The notes below the pieces were generated by a model. It worked only from the letters and a program-made list of their open reading frames with translations. It was not told the origin of the DNA and did not search any database. From Leifsonia sp. 1010 (lineage in GTDB: Bacteria; Actinomycetota; Actinomycetes; Actinomycetales; Microbacteriaceae), in contig NZ_JAVDSL010000003.1 in assembly GCF_031455295.1 (NCBI RefSeq), forward strand, positions 124,001 through 188,000: DNA of 64,000 nucleotides. The letters run 5' to 3'. Of the stretch, positions 20,872 through 30,774 are shown in pieces. The position numbers and the translations under genes are program-made. How positions within the stretch are numbered: the first letter of the stretch is position 1; every line of letters begins with the position of its first letter.

Positions 20872-21638
20872 CGAACGAACGGCGGGTGCTCGTCCACCCC
20901 GACAAGGAGGCCCTGACCGCGTCGGTGGCCGCACGCTTCCTCACCAAGACGATCGACATCGTCGACGACCTGGGAGCGGCGAACATCGCTCTCACGGGAG
21001 GGACGATGGGCATCGCGGTGCTGGAGGCGGTCAACGCCTCCCCCGCCCGCGACACCATCGACTGGTCGAAGGTGCACTTCTGGTGGGGAGACGAGCGGTT
21101 CGTGCCGCGCGACGACCCCGACCGCAACGAGCGCCAGGCCCGCGAGGCCCTGCTCGACCACATCGCGGTCCCGCCGGAGAACGTGCACCCCTTCCCGTCG
21201 TCGGACGAGACGCCGGACATCGACGAGGCCGCCCGCCTGTACGCAGCCGAGCTCGAGGCGTTCGCGCACGAAGGCTGGCCGGTGCCGAAGTTCGACATCA
21301 CCTTCCTCGGCGTCGGTCCCGACGGCCACATCGCGTCGCTGTTCCCCGACCGCCCCGGCATCCGCGAGGAGAAGGCGTCGGTGATCGCCGTGCGCGACTC
21401 GCCGAAGCCGCCGCCGCAGCGGCTGAGCCTCACCCGCCCGGTGATCAACTCGTCCGACCGTATCTGGCTGGTGCTTTCCGGTACCGACAAGGCCAGCGCC
21501 CTCGGGCTCGCCCTCGCCGGCGCCAGCTACACCGAGGTCCCGGTCGCGGGTGCCAAGGGCCGTAAGCGCACCGTGTTTTTCGTGGACAAGGATGCCGCGG
21601 TCGACGTGCCCGAGAACCTCATCGCACCCAGCTACTGA
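20868..21638 (+). CDS. pgl: 6-phosphogluconolactonase (DevB type)
   Basis: A 256-residue lactonase that opens 6-phosphogluconolactone. WWGDERFVP near residue 73 and FLGVGPDGHIASLFP near residue 145 are the family motifs. It closes the operon; no 6-phosphogluconate dehydrogenase follows it, so gnd must lie elsewhere. The last 20 nt overlap the convergent small gene at 21619. Confidence 0.93.
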   Translation: MTNERRVLVHPDKEALTASVAARFLTKTIDIVDDLGAANIALTGGTMGIAVLEAVNASPARDTIDWSKVHFWWGDERFVPRDDPDRNERQAREALLDHIAVPPENVHPFPSSDETPDIDEAARLYAAELEAFAHEGWPVPKFDITFLGVGPDGHIASLFPDRPGIREEKASVIAVRDSPKPPPQRLSLTRPVINSSDRIWLVLSGTDKASALGLALAGASYTEVPVAGAKGRKRTVFFVDKDAAVDVPENLIAPSY

Positions 21639-22053
21639 CCCGCTCCCGCAGCGTCGTCAGCCGCGCGCAGGGCGCGCCGGTCAATGGTCCGCGACTGCGG
21701 ATCGCACGCCGGTCGTGCCCTGCCGCGGCGATGCGGCGGTCGAACGCGTGCGTCAGCAGGTGCAGGTAGAACGCCAGCAGGCGAGCCGCTTCGTCTCGCA
21801 CCTCCGCCTCCCGGGCGTCGAGGTCGAGTTCGTCCACCCAGCGCTGCAGCTCGGCGAACGTCACCCGGAGCCGGAGCGCCTGGCGAGCATCCGCCGCCGT
21901 CGTCACATCGATGTCGTCGCAGCGCGCGAGCAGCAGGTCCGCCTTCTCGGCAGCGCCGACGGCCTCGTCCAGCAACGCGAGCAGGCTGAGCCGGCTGACT
22001 TCGTCGCCGAGCGCACGCGGAGTGTCCGCCCGATCATCCCGTGCTCCCCGCAT
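21619..22053 (-). CDS. Hypothetical helical protein
   Basis: A 144-residue protein I do not recognise. Third codon positions are almost all G or C, so it is very likely coded. The sequence is helical and charged, with a Leu-rich first helix (SRLSLLALLDEAVGAAEKADLL) and a middle block rich in Asp, Glu and Arg; it is predicted soluble. ATG 22053 is preferred over the one at 22086 because TACACT lies 6 nt before it. It overlaps pgl by 20 nt. Confidence 0.7.
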   Translation of the reverse strand: MRGARDDRADTPRALGDEVSRLSLLALLDEAVGAAEKADLLLARCDDIDVTTAADARQALRLRVTFAELQRWVDELDLDAREAEVRDEAARLLAFYLHLLTHAFDRRIAAAGHDRRAIRSRGPLTGAPCARLTTLRERVSSWVR

Positions 22054-22059
22054 GCCCGC

Positions 22060-22065
22060 AGTGTA
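22060..22065 (-). promoter_or_regulatory. -10 box of the hypothetical gene (leaderless)
   Basis: TACACT on the minus strand, 6 nt before ATG 22053. Confidence 0.5.
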
Positions 22066-22112
22066 GCCCCGGGGCCTGCCCCACATCGTCGCTGTACGCC
22101 CGCAATGACCGA

Positions 22113-22167
22113 GATTTGCGCCAAATCGTGGTTATGGGAGGGCGATAACCGAGATTTGGCGCAAATC
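22113..22167. repeat. Intergenic palindrome, family A copy 2
   Basis: Arms of 23 bp at 22113-22135 and 22145-22167 match at 21 of 23 positions around a 9-nt loop. It lies between two minus-strand genes, downstream of rbpA and its terminator and upstream of the small hypothetical gene. The right arm is identical to the other two family A copies. Confidence 0.85.
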
Positions 22168-22192
22168 GTGGGGATGGGATGGGGTGGGGGTG

Positions 22193-22238
22193 ACGCACGA
22201 AGGCCGCCCACCGTGAGGGTGGGCGGCCTTCGTGTGCG
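22193..22238 (-). terminator. Strong hairpin terminator of rbpA
   Basis: A near-perfect GC-rich stem of about 20 bp (GAAGGCCGCCCACC and its complement) around a 4-nt loop starts 8 nt after the rbpA stop. No long T-tract follows, as is common for actinobacterial terminators. Confidence 0.85.
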
Positions 22239-22245
22239 TGAACGC

Positions 22246-22611
22246 TCAGTTCGTGGTCGGACGACCCCGACGGGCGCGCAGCTGGTTGAGGGCGTCCTCG
22301 AGCAGCTGCTCCGCCTCCTCTTCGCTGCGGCGCTCCTTCACGTACGCGAGGTGCGTCTTGTAGGGCTCCGTCTTCGCGACCGACGGCGGGTTCTCCTTGT
22401 CGCGGCCGGCCGGGAGACCGGTCGACGGCGAGTCGATGATGTCGGGGATCTCCTCCTCGGGGAGGTTCGCCGCGAAGTAGCGGACCGTCTCGTTGCCGAG
22501 AGCGTCCCAGTACGAGATCGCGACGCGGTCCGCGTGGAAACCGCGGTCCTGCTCGCCCATGGGACCCGCGCCGACGCGCGAGCCGCGGATTGCACTGCCT
22601 CCGGATGCCAT
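22246..22611 (-). CDS. rbpA: RNA polymerase-binding protein RbpA
   Basis: A 121-residue actinobacterial transcription factor that binds RNA polymerase and the principal sigma factor and stabilises open complexes. Seen: the basic N-terminus SAIRGSRVGAGPMGE, the core YFAANLPEEEIPD and the sigma-interaction helix region KTHLAYVKERRSEEEA near residue 85. The usual Cys pairs of the zinc form are missing, as in some relatives. A long hairpin terminator follows it. Confidence 0.93.
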   Translation of the reverse strand: MASGGSAIRGSRVGAGPMGEQDRGFHADRVAISYWDALGNETVRYFAANLPEEEIPDIIDSPSTGLPAGRDKENPPSVAKTEPYKTHLAYVKERRSEEEAEQLLEDALNQLRARRGRPTTN

Positions 22612-22637
22612 GCAGTCTCTCCTTCTTCAGTGTGCGC

Positions 22638-22883
22638 TTACGCGCTGAACTTCGTGATCAGACCGAGCACGACGATGCAGGTGATCCAGATCAGACCCAG
22701 GATCACGGTGATGCGGTTCAGGTTGCGCTCGGCGACACCCGACGCACCCAGGTTGGACGTGACGCCGCCGCCGAACATGTCGGACAGACCGCCGCCGCGA
22801 CCCTTGTGCAGCAGGATGAGCAGCGTCAGCAGGAGGCTGGTGATGCCGAGCAGCACCTGCAGGACGACCTGGAGAATCAGCAC
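22638..22883 (-). CDS. secG: Preprotein translocase subunit SecG
   Basis: An 81-residue membrane protein with two helices (about residues 3-22 and 55-75) around the conserved GRGGGLSDMFGGG. It is the accessory SecYEG subunit. GTG 22883 is chosen because AAAGG lies 7 nt upstream and the family starts at this point; an upstream in-frame start would add 15 non-conserved residues. Confidence 0.92.
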   Translation of the reverse strand: MLILQVVLQVLLGITSLLLTLLILLHKGRGGGLSDMFGGGVTSNLGASGVAERNLNRITVILGLIWITCIVVLGLITKFSA

Positions 22884-22953
22884 GTGGAACCTTTCGGGAA
22901 GCGTCCGGGCCGTGCCCGGGAAGACCAACGACCAGTATAACCGGCAGGAGCCC

Positions 22954-23757
22954 TCAGAGACCGACGTGCTTCTGATACCGGACGATCGCGGCGAACTCGT
23001 TCACGTCGAGGCTCGCACCGCCGACCAGGGCGCCGTCCACATTCGGCTCGCGCATGAAGCCGGCGATGTTGCCCGACTTCACCGAACCACCGTAGAGGAT
23101 GCGCGTCTTGGCCGCGACATCGTCGCCCAGCACCTCGGCGATGACCGCACGCAGCGCAGCCGCCACCTGCTCCGCCTGCTCGGGCGTCGCCGCCTGGCCG
23201 GAGCCGATGGCCCAGACCGGCTCGTACGCCACGACGAAGTCGGCGGCCGAGTCGACGCGCGACAGCGCGGCGCGGAGCTGCGCGACCGGCACGGCGCTCG
23301 CGCCGTGGGTCTCGAGGTCTTCCGCCGTCTCGCCGACGCAGATGATCGGGGCGATGTTGTGCTTCAGCGCGGCGGCCACCTTTCCGGCGACCTGCTCGTC
23401 GGTCTCGGCGTGCAGCGTGCGCCGCTCCGAGTGACCGATGATGACGTACCGCGACTCCAGGGCCGCGAGGAACGCGGCCGAGATCTCGCCGGTGTACGCA
23501 CCCGACTCGTGCTCCGAGACGTCCTGTCCGCCGAAGGCGAGCGGCAGCTTGTCGGCCGCCACCAGCGTCTGCACGCTCCGCAGGTCGGTGAACGGCGGGA
23601 AGACCGCCACCTCCACCGCCGAGAAGTCGTGGTTGGCGTCCTTCAGCGTCCACGCGAGCTTCTGCACGAACGCGATCGCCTGGAGGTGGTCCAGGTTCAT
23701 CTTCCAGTTGCCGGCGATGAGCGGGACGCGCCGCACCGTGGGGCTCACTGCTGCCAT
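22954..23757 (-). CDS. tpiA: Triosephosphate isomerase
   Basis: A 267-residue TIM-barrel enzyme joining dihydroxyacetone phosphate and glyceraldehyde-3-P. Catalytic residues are visible: Lys in GNWKMN (residue 19), His in IIGHSERR (near 105) and Glu in [11 protein letters not shown] (near 174). Its start lies 13 nt inside the pgk 3' end. It is the last enzyme gene of gap-pgk-tpiA. Confidence 0.96.
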   Translation of the reverse strand: MAAVSPTVRRVPLIAGNWKMNLDHLQAIAFVQKLAWTLKDANHDFSAVEVAVFPPFTDLRSVQTLVAADKLPLAFGGQDVSEHESGAYTGEISAAFLAALESRYVIIGHSERRTLHAETDEQVAGKVAAALKHNIAPIICVGETAEDLETHGASAVPVAQLRAALSRVDSAADFVVAYEPVWAIGSGQAATPEQAEQVAAALRAVIAEVLGDDVAAKTRILYGGSVKSGNIAGFMREPNVDGALVGGASLDVNEFAAIVRYQKHVGL

Positions 23758-24962
23758 CCGAGGACCTCCAGTCCGGGGAGTCGCTTGCCTTCGAGGAACT
23801 CGAGGCTCGCGCCTCCGCCCGTCGAGATGTGACCGAACTGGTCGTCGCGGAATCCGAGCGCACGCACGGCCGCTGCGGAGTCGCCACCTCCGACGACGCT
23901 CAGGCCGTCGACCTCGGTGAGAGCCTGCGCGACCGCCTTCGTGCCCGCCGCGAACGGCGCCAGCTCGAACACGCCCATCGGGCCGTTCCAGAACACCGTG
24001 CGCGCTCCGCGGACGTACTCCGAGAACAGCTCGGCGGTCTCCGGGCCGATGTCGAGCCCCAGGCCCTTGTCGCCCCAGTCGGTGTCCTCGATCGCGTCGA
24101 CCGGGCGCACCACGTGCTCCGCGTCGGCGCCGAACTTCGAGGCCACCACGACATCGCGCGGGAGGACCAGCTCCACGCCGAGCTCCTCGGCCTTCGCCAG
24201 GTAGCCCTTCACGGTGTCGATCTGGTCGGCCTCGAGGAGGCTCGACCCGACCTTCAGGCCCTTGGCCGCCAGGAAGGTGAACAGCATCCCGCCGCCGATC
24301 AGCAGCGAGTTCACCTTGGGGAGCAGGTGACCGATGACGCCGAGCTTGTCCGAGACCTTTGATCCGCCGAGGACGACCGCGTAGGGACGCTCCGGGTTCT
24401 CGGTCAGACGGTCGAGCACCTCGAGCTCGGCCTGGATCAGCGTCCCGGCCGCGCTCGGCAGCAGCTGGGCGAGCTCGTAGACGCTCGCCTGCTTGCGGTG
24501 CACGACGCCGAAGCCGTCCGAGACGAAGGCGTCGCCGAAGGCGGCCAGCTTCTCGGCGAAGGCACGGCGCTCCGCCTCGTCCTTCGAGGTCTCCCCCGGG
24601 TTGAACCGGAGGTTCTCCAGCAGGGCGACGTCGCCGTCGTCGAGGCCGTTCACGGCCTCCTCGGCACCGCCGCCGACGGTGTCCTTGGCGAAGGTCACCG
24701 GCGCGCCCAGCAGCTCCGAGAGCCGCTGGGCGACCGGCGCCAGGCTGTACTTCGCATCCGGGGCGCCCTCGGGGCGTCCCAGGTGGGAGATCACGACCAC
24801 CTTCGCGCCCTGGTTGATCAGGGCGTTCAGCGTGGGAATCGACGCTCGCACGCGACCGTCGTCCGTGATCTTCGAGCCATCGAGGGGCACGTTGAGATCA
24901 CAGCGGACGACGACCCGCTTGCCGGCGAGCGAACCGAGTGAGTCGAGAGTGCGGAGCGTCAC
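23745..24962 (-). CDS. pgk: Phosphoglycerate kinase
   Basis: A 405-residue kinase making ATP from 1,3-bisphosphoglycerate. [10 protein letters not shown] near residue 19, ISHLGRPEG near residue 57, [11 protein letters not shown] near residue 200 and GGGDSAAAV near residue 370 are all present. Its 3' end overlaps tpiA by 13 nt; gap ends 15 nt upstream. Confidence 0.96.
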   Translation of the reverse strand: MTLRTLDSLGSLAGKRVVVRCDLNVPLDGSKITDDGRVRASIPTLNALINQGAKVVVISHLGRPEGAPDAKYSLAPVAQRLSELLGAPVTFAKDTVGGGAEEAVNGLDDGDVALLENLRFNPGETSKDEAERRAFAEKLAAFGDAFVSDGFGVVHRKQASVYELAQLLPSAAGTLIQAELEVLDRLTENPERPYAVVLGGSKVSDKLGVIGHLLPKVNSLLIGGGMLFTFLAAKGLKVGSSLLEADQIDTVKGYLAKAEELGVELVLPRDVVVASKFGADAEHVVRPVDAIEDTDWGDKGLGLDIGPETAELFSEYVRGARTVFWNGPMGVFELAPFAAGTKAVAQALTEVDGLSVVGGGDSAAAVRALGFRDDQFGHISTGGGASLEFLEGKRLPGLEVLGWQQ

Positions 24963-24977
24963 GTCGGTTCCCTGCGC

Positions 24978-25994
<1,017 letters not shown>

Positions 25995-26047
25995 TTACTC
26001 GATGGGCGCCGGACGGCGCGCTTTGTCAGGTGTTGATTGCGGACGGC

Positions 26048-26078
26048 GGCGTCCCGGGAGGCTCCCTCCCGGGACGCC
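26048..26078 (-). terminator. Hairpin terminator after sodA
   Basis: GGCGTCCCGGGAG and its complement form a 13-bp stem around a short loop, 8 nt after the sodA stop. There is no T-tract. Confidence 0.75.
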
Positions 26079-26085
26079 CACCCGC

Positions 26086-26712
26086 CTACGACAGTAGCAG
26101 CAGACCCGCGGTCTTCTCGCGCGCGCGGACGAAGCGGTCATTGACATCGCCCCAGTTGGTGATGTTCCAGAACGCCTTCACGTAGTCGGCCTTCACGTTG
26201 ACATAGTCGAGGTAGAAGGCGTGCTCCCACATGTCGAGCATGAGGAGCGGGACGGTCGCCGCGGCGAGGTTGCCCTGGTGGTCGTACAGCTGCTCGATGA
26301 TGAGCTTCTGCCCGAGCGAGTCCCAGGCCAGGATCGACCAGCCGGAGCCCTGGATGCCGAGCGCCGACGCCGTGAAGTGGGCGCGGAACTTGTCGAACGA
26401 CCCGAAGAACTCGTCGATCGCTGCGGCCAGCTCGCCGACCGGCTTGTCGCCGCCGTCCGGGGAGAGGTTGTTCCAGAACACGGTGTGGTTGACGTGGCCG
26501 GCGAGGTTGAACGCGAGGTCCTTCTCGAGCTTGTTGACGTAGGTCAGGTCGTCGGCGTCGCGCGCCTCGGCCAGCTTCGCGAGGGCGGTGTTCGCGCCGT
26601 CGACGTACGTCTTGTGGTGCTTGTCGTGGTGCAGCTCCATGATCCGGCCGCTGATGTTCGGCTCAAGAGCCGAGTAGTCGTACGGAAGGTCCGGCAGCGT
26701 GTAGTCAGCCAT
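26086..26712 (-). CDS. sodA: Superoxide dismutase (Mn/Fe family)
   Basis: A 208-residue SodA/SodB-type enzyme. The four metal ligands are visible: His in [10 protein letters not shown], His in NHTVFWNNL, and Asp and His in [12 protein letters not shown]. Mn or Fe use cannot be settled by eye; actinobacterial relatives are mostly Mn. GGAGA is 9 nt before the ATG, and a TAGACT -10 box at 26758-26753 gives a leader of about 35 nt. It sits between whiA and gap and has its own terminator. Confidence 0.95.
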   Translation of the reverse strand: MADYTLPDLPYDYSALEPNISGRIMELHHDKHHKTYVDGANTALAKLAEARDADDLTYVNKLEKDLAFNLAGHVNHTVFWNNLSPDGGDKPVGELAAAIDEFFGSFDKFRAHFTASALGIQGSGWSILAWDSLGQKLIIEQLYDHQGNLAAATVPLLMLDMWEHAFYLDYVNVKADYVKAFWNITNWGDVNDRFVRAREKTAGLLLLS

Positions 26713-26819
26713 TACTCATCTCCACTGTTGTTGTGATTCGAGCGACTCGTCGAGTCTAGTAAGGGCAACCCGGGCGGCCGTCGGATGCTTCCTTCCGGCC
26801 GCACGTTCCCCGTCGAAAC

Positions 26820-27800
26820 TTACACCTCGTCCAGATCGGCGGGGAGGCTCGCCTCCGTGCCGGGGATGCCGAGGTCGCTCGCGCGCTTGTCCGCCATCGC
26901 GAGCAGGCGGCGGATGCGGCCGGCGACCGCGTCCTTGGTCATGGGCGGGTCGGCGTGGTGACCCAGCTCGTCCAGGCTGGAGTCGCGGTGGGCGAGACGC
27001 AGCTCCCCCGCGTAGCGCAGGTGCTGCGGGACGTCGGGACCGAGGATCTCGAGCGCCCGCTCCACGCGCGCGCACGCGGCGACGGCGGCCTGGGCCGAGC
27101 GGCGCAGGTTGGCGTCGTCGAAGTTGACCAGGCGGTTGGCGTTGGCGCGCACCTCACGGCGCTGCCGCAGCTCCTCCCAGTTGGTGACGGTCTGGAGGGC
27201 GCCCATCGCGACGAGCATGGCGCTGATGGCCTCGCCGTCGCGGATGACGACGCGGTGCACGCCGCGCACCTCTCGGGCCTTGGCCGCGATGCCCAGGCGG
27301 CCGGCGGCGCCGACGAGCGCCATGGCGGCCTCGTTGCCGGGGCAGGTCACCTCGAGGGCGGCGGAGCGGCCCGGATCGGTGAGCGAGCCGTGGGCGAGGA
27401 ATGCTCCACGCCAGACGGCGGCGAGCTCGTCGCGGGAGCCGGTGGTCAGGCGGTTCGGGAGGCCGCGGATCGGGCGGCGCCGCGCATCCAGCAGGCCGGT
27501 CTGCCGGGCGAGCGTCTCGCCGCCCTCGAGCACGCGGACGAGGTACTGGCTGCTGCGACGCAGCCCGGACGCGGAGATGACGGAGACCTCGCTGCGGACG
27601 CCGTACAGCTCGGCGAGGTCTTTCCGCACCCGCCGGGCGAGTTCCGGGGTGTCGAGTTCGCTCTCGACCGCGATCCGGCCGCCGATGAGGTGCAGACCGC
27701 CCGAGAACCGGAGGATGGTGGCCAGTTCTGCTGCCCGGACCGTGGTCTTGCTGACCTCGACCTTCGTGAGCTCGTCCTTGACGTCGGCGGTGAGAGCCAA
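26820..27800 (-). CDS. whiA: DNA-binding regulator WhiA
   Basis: A 326-residue protein combining a LAGLIDADG-like N-terminal half and a C-terminal helix-turn-helix ([25 protein letters not shown] near residue 273). In Streptomyces it controls sporulation with WhiB; in non-sporulating actinobacteria it is linked to division. The start is TTG at 27800, with AAGGA 7 nt upstream, and the reading begins [10 protein letters not shown] as in other WhiA proteins. Confidence 0.94.
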   Translation of the reverse strand: MALTADVKDELTKVEVSKTTVRAAELATILRFSGGLHLIGGRIAVESELDTPELARRVRKDLAELYGVRSEVSVISASGLRRSSQYLVRVLEGGETLARQTGLLDARRRPIRGLPNRLTTGSRDELAAVWRGAFLAHGSLTDPGRSAALEVTCPGNEAAMALVGAAGRLGIAAKAREVRGVHRVVIRDGEAISAMLVAMGALQTVTNWEELRQRREVRANANRLVNFDDANLRRSAQAAVAACARVERALEILGPDVPQHLRYAGELRLAHRDSSLDELGHHADPPMTKDAVAGRIRRLLAMADKRASDLGIPGTEASLPADLDEV

Positions 27801-27855
27801 TCGGATTCCTTACTGTCTCAAGGCGGGGGTGATGCCGTGGATGGGGCGGCCGGGA

Positions 27856-28752
27856 TCATTCACGGCCGAGGTCGCGGTGCTTGGTGTTGACCGACAGACC
27901 GGGGAAACTCCGCAACCGCGCCGCGAGCTCTTCCGCAATCGCGACGGACCGGTGCTTTCCGCCAGTGCAGCCTATCGCGATCAGAGCGTGCCGTTTGTTC
28001 TCGCGCTGGTAGCCGGACATGATCGGGCGGAGCGCCGAGACGTATCCCTGGATGAACTCGTCGGCGCCGTCCTGCGCGAGCACGTAGTCGCTGACGATCT
28101 CCTCGAGGCCCGTGTGCGGCCGCAGTTCGGGATTCCAGAACGGGTTGGGCAGGAAGCGCGCGTCGGCGACCATGTCGGCGTCGGCGGGGAGCCCGTACTT
28201 GAACCCGAAGCTCATCACCGTCACCTGCACGTCGGCCGCGTCCTCGGCCGCGAAGGTGTCGGTGATGTTGGTCGCGAGCTGGTGGATGTTGAGGTCGGTG
28301 GTGTCGACGATGATGTCGCTCGACTCCCGGATCTCGCGCAGCCGCGTACGCTCCGCCGAGATGCCGTCGAGGATCGTGCCGTCACCCTGCAGCGGGTGCG
28401 GCCTGCGCACCTGCTCGAACCGGCGGACGAGCACGGCATCGGACGCCTCCAGGAACAGCACGCGCACCTTGGTGCCCTCGCGCAGGCTCTGGATCATGTC
28501 GCGCAGATCGACGAAGAAGTTGCGCCCCCGGACGTCGACGACCGCGGCGATACGCGGCAGCCCCGATTCGGCCCTGTTGGCGAGCTCGATCAGCGGGCGC
28601 AGCATCTGCGGCGGGAGGTTGTCCACGACGTACCAGTCGAGGTCCTCCAGCGCATTGGCGACCGTCGAGCGGCCGGCGCCCGACATCCCGGTGACGATGA
28701 GGACTTCCTGCTGCTCGGCGTTTTTCGCGACTGTGTCGCCGTCGGTGGCCAT
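27856..28752 (-). CDS. rapZ: RNase adapter RapZ / YvcJ-like P-loop protein
   Basis: A 298-residue P-loop nucleotide-binding protein. The Walker A motif reads GMSGAGRST, with Arg where Lys is usual; I recall this as the common actinobacterial form. YVVDNLPPQML near residue 42 and CTGGKHRSVAIAEEL near residue 265 are family hallmarks. In E. coli it controls GlmZ RNA decay; the actinobacterial role is less clear. GGAGGAG precedes the ATG. The usual next gene, yvcK, is missing. Confidence 0.92.
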   Translation of the reverse strand: MATDGDTVAKNAEQQEVLIVTGMSGAGRSTVANALEDLDWYVVDNLPPQMLRPLIELANRAESGLPRIAAVVDVRGRNFFVDLRDMIQSLREGTKVRVLFLEASDAVLVRRFEQVRRPHPLQGDGTILDGISAERTRLREIRESSDIIVDTTDLNIHQLATNITDTFAAEDAADVQVTVMSFGFKYGLPADADMVADARFLPNPFWNPELRPHTGLEEIVSDYVLAQDGADEFIQGYVSALRPIMSGYQRENKRHALIAIGCTGGKHRSVAIAEELAARLRSFPGLSVNTKHRDLGRE

Positions 28753-28786
28753 CGTCCGGTCTCCTCCGTTGTGGTGTGCCCCCAGC

Positions 28787-30766
28787 CTAGCGACTGCCGC
28801 CCTCCGCGAGCCGCTCGAAGATCGCCGTCGCGAGGGTCGGACCGACCCCGCGCACCTCGGCGATCTGCTCGGGCGTGGCCTTGCGCAGCTGGGCGACCGA
28901 GCCGAAGTGCTTGAGCAGCTCCTTCACCCGCGACGGGCCGAGGCCCGGGATCTCGCCCAGCACCGTCCCGATGTCGCGCTTGCGGCGCGCCCGCTGGTAC
29001 GTGATCGCGAACCGGTGCGCCTCGTCGCGGAGCCGCTGGATGAGGAACAGCGCGTCGCTGTTGCGCGGAAGGATCACCGGGAAGTCGGAGTCCGGCAGCC
29101 AGATCTCCTCCAGGCGCTTCGCGATGCCCGCGAGCTGGATGCCGGTCACGCCGGACTCGTCGAGCGCGCGTTTCGCCGCGGCGACCTGCGGCTGGCCACC
29201 GTCGACGATCAGCAGGTTCGGCGGGTACGAGAACTTGCGGCGGCGGCTCTCGGCGGCATCCACGATCTCATCCGCACCGGCCGCACCTTCTGCGTCGAGG
29301 GCGGTCTCCTCGTCGACGGCGGGTGCGGTGCCCGCCGCGGCGGGCGCATCCTTCAGGTACGCCAGACGGCGCGTGATGACCTGGTAGATCGACTCCGTGT
29401 CATCGGTCGACTCAGGGATGCTGAACCGGCGGTACTGGTCCTTGCGCGGCAGGCCGTCCTCGAAGACCACCATGGACGCCACGATGTTCGTGCCGCTGAG
29501 ATGCGAGACGTCGTAGCACTCCATCCGGAGCGGGGCGTCGTCCATGCCGAGGGCGTCCTGGATGTCGTTCAGCGCCTTCGACCGTGCGACGAAGTCCGAG
29601 CTCCGCCGGGTCTTGTACAGGATGAGCGCGTTCTTTGCGTTCATCTCGACCGTCTGCGCGATGGCGGCCTTGTCGCCGCGCTGCGCTGTGCGCAGCTCGA
29701 CACGCCCCGTGAGGCGGCCGCGGGCGGCGGACGGGTCGGGCGTCTCGCGGCGACGCTGGGTCAGCCACTGCTCGAGCTCCGCCGTGTCGTCCGGCAGCTC
29801 GGGCACGATGATCTCGCGCGGCGGGGCGTCGGGCCCGTCGTACGCGTTCTGCACGACCGTCTCGACCAGTTCGCCGAGGTCCATGTCGAGTTCCTTGTCG
29901 ACCACCCAGCTGCGCACACCGCGGACACGGCCGCCACGCACGATGAACTGCTGCACGGCCGCGGCCAGCTCGTCGTGGGCGATACCGAAGACGTCGGCGT
30001 CGATGGTCTCCGGCAGCACGACGGCGCTCTTGCCGAGCACTCCCTCGAGCGCCTGGATGGCATCGCGGTGGCGCGCGGCGGACTCGTAGTCCATCGTGCT
30101 GGCCGCCTGCTTCATCTTCTCGTTCAGGTCGCGCAGGTAGCCGCTGTCGTTGCCCGCCATGAAGGAGGCGAAGTCGATCGCGAGCGACTTGTGGTCGCCG
30201 GGCGAGATCCTGCCGACACACGGCGCAGCGCACTTGCCGATGTCACCGAGCAGGCAGGGACGCCCGGTGAGCTCCGCGCGACGGTAGACGCCGTCCGAGC
30301 AGCTCCGCATCGGGAACGCTTTCAGCATCAGGTCGACCGTCTCGCGGATCGCCCAGACCTTCGTGTACGGGCCGAAGTAGCGCGCGTCCTTGATGTTGCG
30401 GTTGCGCGTGATCATGACCCGCGGGATGCGGTCGCCGAGCGTCACCGCCAGGTACGGGTACGTCTTGTCGTCGCGGAACTTGACGTTGAAGGGCGGGTTG
30501 AACTCCTTGATCCAGGTGTACTCCAGCTGGAGCGCCTCGTATTCGGTGCCGACGACCGTCCACTCGACGCTCGCCGCGGTGGTGACCATGCGGCGGGTCC
30601 GCTCGTGGAGGCTGCGCAGCGGCTGGAAGTAGTTGCTCAGCCGCGCGCGCAGGTTCTTCGCCTTGCCCACGTAGAGCACGCGCCGGTTCTTGTCACGGAA
30701 CCGGTACACCCCCGGCTGCGTGGGGATCTCGCCGGCCTTCGGCCGGTAGCTGACCGTGTCTGCCAT
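28787..30766 (-). CDS. uvrC: Excinuclease ABC subunit C
   Basis: A 659-residue nuclease that makes both cuts in nucleotide excision repair. Domains in order: GIY-YIG ([14 protein letters not shown], residues 19-40), Cys-rich [13 protein letters not shown] near residue 170, UVR motif near 210, RNase H-like [12 protein letters not shown] near residue 415, and C-terminal helix-hairpin-helix pairs ([20 protein letters not shown]). An insert rich in Ala and Glu (about residues 475-505) is longer than in E. coli. ATG 30766 is 8 nt after the uvrA stop. Confidence 0.95.
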   Translation of the reverse strand: MADTVSYRPKAGEIPTQPGVYRFRDKNRRVLYVGKAKNLRARLSNYFQPLRSLHERTRRMVTTAASVEWTVVGTEYEALQLEYTWIKEFNPPFNVKFRDDKTYPYLAVTLGDRIPRVMITRNRNIKDARYFGPYTKVWAIRETVDLMLKAFPMRSCSDGVYRRAELTGRPCLLGDIGKCAAPCVGRISPGDHKSLAIDFASFMAGNDSGYLRDLNEKMKQAASTMDYESAARHRDAIQALEGVLGKSAVVLPETIDADVFGIAHDELAAAVQQFIVRGGRVRGVRSWVVDKELDMDLGELVETVVQNAYDGPDAPPREIIVPELPDDTAELEQWLTQRRRETPDPSAARGRLTGRVELRTAQRGDKAAIAQTVEMNAKNALILYKTRRSSDFVARSKALNDIQDALGMDDAPLRMECYDVSHLSGTNIVASMVVFEDGLPRKDQYRRFSIPESTDDTESIYQVITRRLAYLKDAPAAAGTAPAVDEETALDAEGAAGADEIVDAAESRRRKFSYPPNLLIVDGGQPQVAAAKRALDESGVTGIQLAGIAKRLEEIWLPDSDFPVILPRNSDALFLIQRLRDEAHRFAITYQRARRKRDIGTVLGEIPGLGPSRVKELLKHFGSVAQLRKATPEQIAEVRGVGPTLATAIFERLAEGGSR

Positions 30767-30774
30767 CGCGCCTC

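Noticed and set aside
21550-23832. Long 760-codon open frame on the plus strand opposite tpiA, secG and rbpA
   Set aside because: It runs antisense to well-recognised genes and has no recognisable domain; long antisense frames are expected at high GC.
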